The notes beneath the pieces are model-generated. The model had not been told where the DNA came from. It ran no database searches and saw nothing but the letters and a program-made list of their open reading frames with translations. A DNA stretch of 64,000 bases from Ochotona curzoniae (taxonomy: Eukaryota > Chordata > Mammalia > Lagomorpha > Ochotonidae). The first letter of the stretch is position 1. Every line of letters begins with the position of its first letter. The stretch spans positions 4,092,001 through 4,156,000 of the forward strand of contig NW_024467120.1 in NCBI RefSeq assembly GCF_017591425.1, given 5' to 3'. Positions 56,173 to 64,000 of the stretch are shown one piece after another. The position numbers were made by a program, and so were the translations under genes.

Positions 56173-58164
56173 GAAGGCACTATGTAGAGCATATATAATA
56201 ATTAATGACAATATAAGGAAACTGTCATAGATAGAAACAGACACCACAATGCATAATCTTTTTTAAAAAAAACAAATAAATGCCACTCCATTGAATTGGA
56301 AGCTGACTGGCTATTAGTTAATTTGGCAGCTGTAGCAGAGCAAAATTCAGGAGAGGTGAGTATTTATCCACTCTTGCAGAAGGCTGGGAAGCATAAACAG
56401 CAACAATTTTTGCATCAGTCTTTCAGTAGTGTCCATCACCTTGGGCTTGTAAATCTACCACTGCATAAAATACCCCAAACACAGCAGAGAGCAAGCCCAG
56501 ACTGCTCGGCTTGGAAGGGGTGCACATGCGTGTTCCATGTGAATGGTGCAGTCGTGTCAGAATGCAGCCCAGTGAACGTTCCCTCAGTAGGTTTATTTCT
56601 TCAGTGTATTCCCTTTCAAAACCCCAAGATCAGAGAAGCATCCACAGTCAGGTGGGTCCATCACACAGAACTCTGTCCACACCAACCATCCGCTTGAAGC
56701 TGGATTGGCTGCGCTGGCCCACATTTAGGATCAAGGGCACGTTTGAGGGAGGAGGGAGGCATCTAGCCACAGCCTTACCCACAAGCAAGGGGATTGACTA
56801 ATAATAGTTCATGTTTATACCCAAGAGAATTAAAGCCACAGAGGAAGGGGAAACTAAAGACATTAAATTTTAGTAGAGCTAATTTTGGAAGAATAGGGGA
56901 GAGTGCTAAGGGAAATGAAACAGGATAAAGCCGTGGAGGGGAAAGCCACAAAGGAAATAGAAAGTGTTCAAAGATAAATTAATGCATGACCAAAATCACT
57001 ACCAGCTCTGCAGTCATAAATATTCCAAGAGAGAAGAAGGGCCAAGGTTGATGAGAAGTTGAGAACCAATGGTCCAAGAAATGCTGTACGATATGAACTT
57101 GTGGAAGAGACAGAAGTCAAGGATGTGAGAAGAGATGGCGATTGCATGGGAAGAAGGTGAAGAGAGGTGACTCTGTAGCAGGACAAACACCTTGGCTTCC
57201 CCCCCTGTGTGTGTTCCTTCCAGGTCTTCATTACCTGACACATACACCCCTTCGTACATTTTGCCTGGCTTCCGCTTCAGCTGTGTGGATTCATTTCACG
57301 TTTATTCCAGCATGCTCCTGATGGCTCCTGAAGACGTTGTGCTGGGGTCGCCTCAAAGACAAATGCCAGCGACCTAGGCAGTGTTACCTTGAGATGTAGA
57401 CATCAGACCCACAACTTGATAGAACACAGAGTCTCGGCTGAAGGGACGGGGAAATTTCACTGCCCTGCTGTTGCCTTGGGGATGCTCCTCTGAACTCAAA
57501 GGGACAATGCTGAACCTTCTGGAAGGCACCAGTGGCCTGTGATGTTCACTACAAAAAGATCAACTGAAAGTTTGCCAATTAAAAATAGAAGTAAGGAAAA
57601 GGCAAAAATTATACCTGGTGGCTAAATAACTAGCACATCTCTCCCTCTCAGCGTGGCAAAAAAGGGGAAAAACAATATAAAGAATCCTCTGATCTACAAA
57701 GTTGAATATGCTGATCAGCAAACACCTGTACACTACACAATTCAAAAGAGCGTGAGTTATAACGTTTCATTAAATGCAGTTCTGGGGTTTTGATTTGGCG
57801 ATTAGATTTTTCTTGGTCTGCAGACTCAAAAAATTTTCAGAGTGCGGTAAGTACTATGTATATGGTAGCCCCTGAAAGATCTATGAAGGGGCCCTGCTAG
57901 CAGGTCGCTACAGGTCTGGAATTTGCGTTTTTTGTACACAATGTAGTAGGCGTGGCTAAACTTTGCACTTCTTGATTTCATGAGGTTGTGGCACTTCCTC
58001 ACTAAGAAATCTGGTATCTATACGTCTTTGAAAATAGGGTAGGCCCTACAGCCAGCTCAAAAACTAATGGCATTCAGTTTTCTGGGGAAGGCTGGGGAGA
58101 AGAGGCTACGCTTGGCTATTCCAGCATCTTTGCCTAGAACATCAACAGCAGAAATTAGAAGACA
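56173..58164. other. unassigned sequence, no gene proven
   Basis: About 2 kb. The frame at 56296-56697 plus (133 codons) has no recognised domain. 57780-57960 has an unusual look (GGGGTTTTGATTTGG through GTAGGCGTGG) but I cannot name a family. Confidence 0.35.
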
Positions 58165-58600
58165 GCTATCCTGAACTGAGCCATGTTCTCCCCCTCAAGT
58201 GGATGTCCATCCAGAACCACAGAATGTGATCTTATTTGGAAATCGGGCTGCTGCACATGTAATGAGTTCAGTCCAAATGAGGTCATAATGGATTGGAGGT
58301 GGCTCCAAGTCCAGTGACTGATATCATAAACAAGGCCTTCCTGGGAAGATCTGTTACAGACGTGAGAGAGGGAGAAGGTCAAGATCAGGGGGAGGTGGGA
58401 GTGGTGCAGTTATAAGCCAAGGGGCACCAAGGATTGCCAGTTCCCACCAGCAGCTGGAAAGAGGTCAGGAAGGAGTCTTTCCTGGCACCTTCAAAGGGAG
58501 TGTAACCCTGCAGACACCTGACTCCTGGACATACTGGTCTCTAGAATATGATGGAAGCTAGCCAGTTTGTGGCACTTCGTTAGGACGTCCCTTAGCAACT
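58165..58600 (+). mobile_element. MLT1-like (MaLR) LTR
   Basis: It shows ACCACAGAATGTGATCTTATTTGGAAATCGGGCTGC, ACATGTAATGAGTTCAG, AAATGAGGTCATAATGGATTGGAGGTGG, and an end GCCAGTTTGTGGCACTTCGTTA. This is the standard MLT1-family LTR order from near the 5' end to the 3' end. Confidence 0.8.
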
Positions 58601-59745
58601 GAAGCAAGCACTCTCACCAGGCGGGTATTTTAGCAAGAACCAAGAAACACAGGGAACCATCCGAATGACTGCAAACAGCTGATCCAAGGATAGTAAAAGC
58701 ACAGCTTCCCGGGGCCTTCCACCAGAGTATAAACAATTGGAAGTAGCCCACACACACTGCTGGGGGGTAGAAGGAAATATCAGAAGACATTTTAAAAAAT
58801 TGAGTGGCAGAACAGTTTTGATGTGCATGAAAAGTATTATTCTAATCCCCGTTGGCTGGATGCTGTAAAGGGAACAGCGGGCAAGGTCAGAACAGAAAGT
58901 CTATTTTCAAGGGCCAGTGTTTTTAGCGACATTCTGTTGGGAGCTATTTCTTCCTGGCCTAAAGCACAGGGGAAAAAAATAAATCCCTGCTCCAAACAGG
59001 TTGTGAGGAGAGAGCACAGGGGCCAACTGATTGCTGGGACCAGCACCAGAGAGAATCCGAACACTTAGAAGAAACCATAGACAGCACGCTGGCAGGTGCA
59101 TGAGGCAATTGCTTTATGGTGTTCCTCCTCAAGCCTGTGCCAACAACTTTTTCCTGTTCCTCAATCCTTTGTGGCTTTCCTTGAGGCCCAGGCCTTCTTC
59201 ATTCTGGCTTGGCACATCCCGTGTTTCCCTTTAAAGAACATTCAGGTTTTCTTCCAAGGGTTTCATCCATCTTCTGTCCCCATGTCTACACGTGTCTGTT
59301 GCATGTCTTCCCCTCCTCTCTTGGAGGAGCAGGTGCACCCTGCTTGTTTGTGGTGAGCACCTCCACCTGTTTGCTGTATCTTCCACTCTCCATGGGTTCT
59401 TTTTCTCATCCCCAGTCTCATTGCTTGCAGTGAATATGACACATACTCAATTTTCTGAACTGAGAAGAGCTCTCCATTGCTTGTGTGCTAACATCCATCT
59501 TTTTGTATTCCTGTCTTTCTGGAAGCTTCTTGGGGAAACATCCTGCATTCTATAGGGTCATTTCCATGCCATCTTGCAGCATTCCTCCTTTGGGCCCACC
59601 CTTACACTGAAACCATCTGAACCCAGGAGATTGCCAGATTGGCTGGGCGTTTTCTAGTTCTTGTCTTAGTTGACAGTGATGTGATGTTTGGTATTGTCCT
59701 CCTGAGACCTCGTGTCCACTGAAAGCTCTCTTCCTAATATTGTTT
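58601..59745. other. unique sequence, no gene identified
   Basis: Four overlapping plus-strand frames (59031-59555) in different phases show no domain. No repeat recognised. Confidence 0.4.
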
Positions 59746-60058
59746 TGGAGCTGCCATTGTGGCCTAGCATGTAGAGCCAGTATCTATGATGCCAGCATTC
59801 CACATGGGATCCAGTTCCTGTCCTGACTGTTCCACTTCTATCCAGCTCCCTGCTAAGGTATCTGAGAAAAACAGCCGAAGATGCTCCAGGGTTTGATACT
59901 CTGCCACCTGTGTGAGAGACCCAGAAGAAGTGCTAGATTCCTGGCTTTGGCCTGACCAAGTCCTGGCCAATGTGGCCATTAGGGGAGTGAAACAGTAGGT
60001 GAAAGATTTTCTCTTTATCTCTTCCCCTCTCTCTCTGCAACTCGGTGTTCAAAAAAAA
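59746..60058 (+). mobile_element. CSINE-type SINE, diverged
   Basis: The plus-strand copy has GGAGCTGCCATTGTGGCCTAGC head, CCACATGGGATCCAG, GACTGTTCCACTTCTATCCAGCTCCC, AATGTGGCCATTAGGGGAGTGAAAC, A-run end. Confidence 0.88.
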
Positions 60059-60292
60059 ATGAAGTGTATTGCTTTATCCATCTCCATATTGTAACACAAG
60101 CTGATGACTCCCAAATAAGTGGGTTAAGTTCTTATCTTTGCATTATATTCATTTCCCACACATGCTCCTGATTCAACAGGCTCCAAGGTAAGCTCATCAG
60201 TCAGCTCAATTATGCTCCCTGTTCTGCATCTCAGCTTCTCTCATTCTTTACTGAAAATCTAACTCAGATTTCTTCTTGTTGTTGTTCTGCTT

Positions 60293-60633
60293 TTTAACAT
60301 TTATTTGAGTATGTGTGTGTGTGAGAGAGAGCTAGAGAGAGAGAGAGAGAGATTTCATCTGCTGATTCAGTCCTCAAATGACTGCCTGGCCAGGGCTGGA
60401 CCAGGCAGAAGCCAGGAGCAAGTGCCTTCATGGGGGTGTCCCTCGTGTGAGTCAAAAGGGCTCAAATACTTGAGCCATTTATCACTGTTTCCTCAGGCAC
60501 ATTAGCAGGGAGTCAGATTGGAGAGATGGTTCAAGTGTGTGAGAACCTGCCATCATGTGGTAGATCCGGATGAAGTTCTTGGCTGCAGGCTTTGGCATAG
60601 CGCAACCCTGCCTAGTGTGGACACTTGGGAACT

Positions 60634-60672
<39 letters not shown>

Positions 60673-60775
60673 AAGTTAAAAAAAAAAAGTAGAACAACCA
60701 GGACTCAAATTAACACTCATGGAATGCCAGTGTCATGGGTTAGCTTAACCTACTACCCCACAATACCAGACCCAC
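60293..60775 (-). mobile_element. older CSINE copy split by another SINE fragment
   Basis: The minus-strand host SINE covers 60293-60520 (TTTTTAACATTTATTTGAG tail side, a GA run, TCATCTGCTGATTCAGTCC, GTTTCCTCAGGCACATTAGCAGG) and resumes at about 60690-60775 (TAGAACAACCAGGACTCAAA to the ACCCCACAATACCAG head). The gap holds a plus-strand SINE 3' half. Confidence 0.8.
60521..60690 (+). mobile_element. older CSINE 3' half nested in a minus-strand SINE
   Basis: It has GATGGTTCAAGTGTGTGAGAACC, GATCCGGATGAAGTTCTTGGC, GTGGACACTTGGGAAC, a (CT)n run at 60637-60668 and a CAAGTAAGTTAAAAA tail. Only the 3' half inserted, i.e. it is 5'-truncated. Confidence 0.75.
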
Positions 60776-61640
60776 AACTAAGGTTTTCCTGAAGCACCAG
60801 GTATGTAAGTTCTAGTTTAACAGTGGAAGCAAACTCAGGAGTATGGGCAGGATGCAGAGGTGGCATGGAAGAGATGATGATCACCCAGATCGGCGTAGGA
60901 ATAAGATGAGGTTGTGAATGCTAGCTAATGCTCCCTTCTGGAGCTACTGGTCCATATCAGTTAGCGTCACCACCACCAACCCAGCGCACCGACTGGCGAG
61001 TTTTTCCTTTTGTTTTGTTTTAAGATTTTGTACAACTTCACTCCTACAATCATTTTCTACTTCTAACTAATTCCTGTCGGTCCTTTGTGCAAGTCTCTTA
61101 AGATTTATCTCTTAGACAATCCATCTCCTACCTGGCCTGACTCCAATTTCTCCCTAATTCTAACTGCATGAGGACAAGGAGCTCATGCCACATTTTTTCA
61201 CTCCTGTCAACCACATGGTTAGCTCAAGGTCTGAACTTTGTGGCTGCTTAATGAATAGCTGTGGAAGGTCAGATTGCTTAAGAATCACATTGCTCTCCTA
61301 GAACTGAGCATGCCCCTGTCATCTAGGACTCTCCAGTGCTCCACGCTTGGAGGGCAGAGCCTGTACACTCAGGTCTCTGTGGGTTTGGGTAAGTCTCACT
61401 TTCAGCAGTTACTCTGTTTGCCCTCACAATAACCACAGGGAATTACCACTGACATGTCAGCAGACATAGCCCCATCTTACAGGCTTCTAGCGCTCTCAGT
61501 GTTCCCTCCCTTAAAATGCATTTAACTTTCTGGTTTGGGGGGAAAATGACATCTGTTTAATCTTTAAGATCCAGCGGAAGCATCTGAGTTTCTCCCATTC
61601 ATCCCTTGCTGCCCGATGAGATCACAACTTGCCCTTGACC
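60776..61640. other. unique sequence, nothing recognised
   Basis: No gene or repeat recognised. Confidence 0.4.
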
Positions 61641-61762
61641 TTCTGTGTGCTTAGACTCTCACAACACTCATCACTAATTATCTCCAGAAAATATTTATTC
61701 ATCTTCTTCCTCAATGAAACTTGGAGCTCCTGGAAGGCAAGGGCAGGGCGTCAGAACAGGAA
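61641..61762 (+). repeat. possible L2 3' end
   Basis: TATCTCCAGAAAATATTTATTC, then ATGAAACTTGGAGCTCCTGGAAGGCAAGGGCAGGG, resembles the L2 end 'CTGTAAGCTCCTTGAGGGCAGGG'. Confidence 0.45.
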
Positions 61763-62613
61763 AATCAACGTAATGAACATGCAGTGCTGTCCTTGGGTCT
61801 GAGAGGAAACCAGAAGTCCAAACTAGTGTGGGCTGATCTGAGCCGCTCCTTCTACTGTACATGTCTTGCATAAAATCATATTACGTTTATGTTAGAAGCC
61901 AGTCGAGTGTGTAATCTATTTAGAAAGATTTCTATCAAAACGGTTTGGATTTAAAAAAAATATTTTGGAGCTTACAGAGGACAAGTTCTAATTATCTAAC
62001 GACTCATTAGCATAAAACATCTCGTTACCTTGCACAGCTAGATGAAGGGATATAGACAAAGGTAACAAAAACACACAGCAGCACCTTCAGAGCACACACA
62101 AAGTGACAGACTCCACTGGGACAATCTGCATCAGCAAGCCACAAAGAGGAACTAGAAAGAGCGTGCTTGAAAGCTACAAAGCTCGGGGTCCTGTGAACAC
62201 ATCCAGCAGGCGAAGCGAAGGGAGGTGGTGGAGTGGGAAGGAGAGCTGAAAAAGAATGTTCTGGATTGCTGAAAAAGAATGTTCTGCTTTTAGACATCAA
62301 GGGAAGCTGTTGCCTATGAAAGTGTTTTCAAACCACTTAGCATACCTTTGGCTGCCTTCATCTACAAAGCATGATTAGGAATACTAACCAACTGATCTAA
62401 CTGCGGAATTCTCTGTAGCACTCAGTGGCGCTGCATCCTGATGACAAAGAGGGGACATGCCTGAGAAACCACATAAACTCCTGTGGTTGAGTCTCTCAAG
62501 TATCAATGCGATGGAAGTTGGTCGAGTTTTGGCCTTAGGCCAATGCCTTCCAAGTTCTGAAACCTTAGTGAGTTGAGCATAATGGGTAAAGAACAGTTTC
62601 AAAAATTGACTTT
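61763..62613. other. unique sequence, nothing recognised
   Basis: A short exact repeat, GCTGAAAAAGAATGTTCTG, occurs twice in tandem at 62246-62264 and 62270-62288. No gene recognised. Confidence 0.45.
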
Positions 62614-62908
62614 TTAAGAGATGTATTTCTTTGAAAGACTGCAAAGGCAGTGCATCAGAGAAACAGCTAAAGGATCTTCCATCTGCTGGCTCACTTCACA
62701 GGTGGCCAGAGCCAGGAGCCAGAAACTCCATCTGGGTTTCCCACGTGGGTAGCAGGGACCAAGTACCAAGGGAACCCCTTCCAGTGCTTTCCCAGGTAGA
62801 TTAGCAGGGAGCGAGATTGTAACTAGAGCAGCCAGGTCTTGATCCAGTGCTGCAATATTGTATACCAACAACATAAGCTGTATCCTAACTCACTGCATTG
62901 CAGGGCCA
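62614..62908 (-). mobile_element. older CSINE copy, first of three in a row
   Basis: Minus-strand copy: AGAGATGTATTTCTTTGAAAG tail side, GATCTTCCATCTGCTGGC, TTAGCAGGGAGCGAG, CATTGCAGGGCCAG head. Confidence 0.85.
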
Positions 62909-62929
62909 GCCTCTACTATTTCTTTTCCC

Positions 62930-63222
62930 TTTTTTTTTAAAGGATTTATTAAGTTAGTTTGAAAGCCAGGGTCACAGAGTGAGAGAGAGAGAAAGAGAGA
63001 TTCTTTCACTTGCTGGTTCGCTTTCCAGGTGGTTCTAGTGGCTAGGCTAAGCCAGATCGAAACGAGCAGCAGGAGCCTCATTTGGGTCTCTCACATGAGT
63101 GGCAGGTGCCCAGACAATTGACTCATCCACTGCCGTTTTTCCCGGGTACATTTGTAGGAAGCAGGATCAGAAGTGGAGCAGCCAGGACACAAAGTGGTGC
63201 CTAGATGGGATGATGCCACTGC
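62930..63222 (-). mobile_element. older CSINE copy, second of three
   Basis: Minus-strand copy: TTTTTTTTAAAGGATTTATTAAG tail, CACTTGCTGGTTCGC, GGAAGCAGGATCAGAAGTGGAGCAGCC, then GATGGGATGATGCCACTGC, where its head end is cut. Confidence 0.88.
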
Positions 63223-63480
63223 CTTCATCCTTCCATCTGCTGGTTCACTCCCCAAGTGGCTACAATGGCCAGAGCTGAGCTGGTCTGATGCCAGGAGCCT
63301 CTTCTGGGTCTACTACACGGGTGGAGGATCCCAAGGCTGTGGACCATCCTCTGCTTCTGTTCCAAGTCATTGCAGAGAGCTGGACTAGAAGTGGAGCAAT
63401 CAGCACACAGACCAGTGCCCATATGGTGTGTTAGTACTTGCAGGTAGAGGATTAACTCGTTGAGCCCATGCACAAGTCCC
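63223..63480 (-). mobile_element. CSINE-type SINE, third of three, tail missing
   Basis: Minus-strand copy: TTCCATCTGCTGGTTCACTCCCC, GCCAGGAGCCTCTTC, CCCATATGG near 63419, and GTTGAGCCCATGCAC head side. Its A-tail side is absent where it meets the cut head of the second copy. Confidence 0.88.
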
Positions 63481-64000
63481 AGGGACTAGTTTTCTATGTG
63501 TTAGACAAGTGGACCCAATTTGGGGATTCTATGACAACAGTTTCAACCAGTTTGGGGCATTGTTTGGCAACAATCTTAGGGTGCTTTATTTCTTACCCAT
63601 AAGACAGAGGCATTCAGGTTTCTGTGAGCAAGTCTGAGTTCAGAGGAATTGAGTATTGCTGTCAAGGGAAGGGCTCCTGGGAGCTCCAGGCCCTAAGCAG
63701 TGCCTGGAGAGTGCACAGCATCCCAAAAGAGGACTTCATTGAGGGGGCAGTACTGTGACCAAGGAATTATTGAGGTACACAGGGCAAAGTGCTGCCCCAG
63801 GGAAAGTGAGCAAACCAATGGGTAGGAGAGCTAAATTCCACCATATCTCACATTTCATATTTTATTTGCTCACATTAATCAGATGCCCTATTTAGAGACC
63901 AGGGAGGCAGAGGAAAGAGACATAATTTATGTGCCCCTAAAACCATTGCCTAATGAAGGGACCAGACCTGTAAACCAGTTCAGAGTGTTATGGTGGATGC
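63481..64000. other. unique sequence to the window's right edge
   Basis: No gene or repeat recognised. The element or gene context to the right is outside view. Confidence 0.4.

Overview
The window looks like ordinary, gene-poor nuclear DNA from a lagomorph, most likely a pika (Ochotona). The strongest clue is the dominant SINE: a tRNA-derived, C-repeat (CSINE) type element of about 330 bp. It starts with a GGGCCCGGCG head, carries a CCCATATGGG block and a GGAAGATCTT block, and ends in CCTTTCCAATAAA plus an A-rich tail. C repeats are a lagomorph hallmark, and this head and tail differ from the rabbit version as I remember it. The species call is inference from recalled consensus sequences, not from a database search.

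I found no protein-coding gene I would defend. The longest reading frames are either parts of repeats (the L1 ORF1 remnant at 30091-30711, many SINE-derived frames) or isolated frames with no recognisable domain. The single recognisable host gene trace is a decayed, intronless DNAJC24 (DPH4) copy on the minus strand at about 50381-50947. It has in-frame stops and two frameshifts.

Layout. 0-4 kb: edge of a young minus-strand L1, then an old plus-strand L1 cut up by SINEs. 4-12 kb: mostly unique sequence with a MIR and an old antisense LINE. 12-22 kb: dense SINEs, including a tail-to-tail inverted pair at 16.4-16.9 kb, and old antisense LINE sequence broken by SINEs. 22-28 kb: MIR, MaLR LTR, a GT microsatellite and a probable ERV LTR carrying a young SINE. 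29.0-32.0 kb: a near full-span but internally deleted and rearranged L1/HAL1-like element with a 12 bp target-site duplication. 32-39 kb: a SINE, an MLT1-like LTR, MIRs and a GC-richer unique stretch. 39-45 kb: hAT-like element, AC microsatellite inside a SINE, polypurine tract, nested SINEs, MaLR LTR. 45-50 kb: the longest repeat-poor stretch. 50-64 kb: the DNAJC24 pseudogene, old L1 3' ends, an MLT1-like LTR and clusters of old SINEs.

The most interesting feature is small. At 31128-31169, inside the dead L1, sits the 5' half of tRNA-Ile(UAU). It ends in the anticodon loop, at or one base before the canonical tRNA intron position 37/38, has no poly-A tail and is flanked by a perfect 16 bp duplication. 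It looks like a tailless retropseudogene made by L1 machinery from a tRNA 5' half or 5' exon. No operon, CRISPR array or bacterial-type feature is present.
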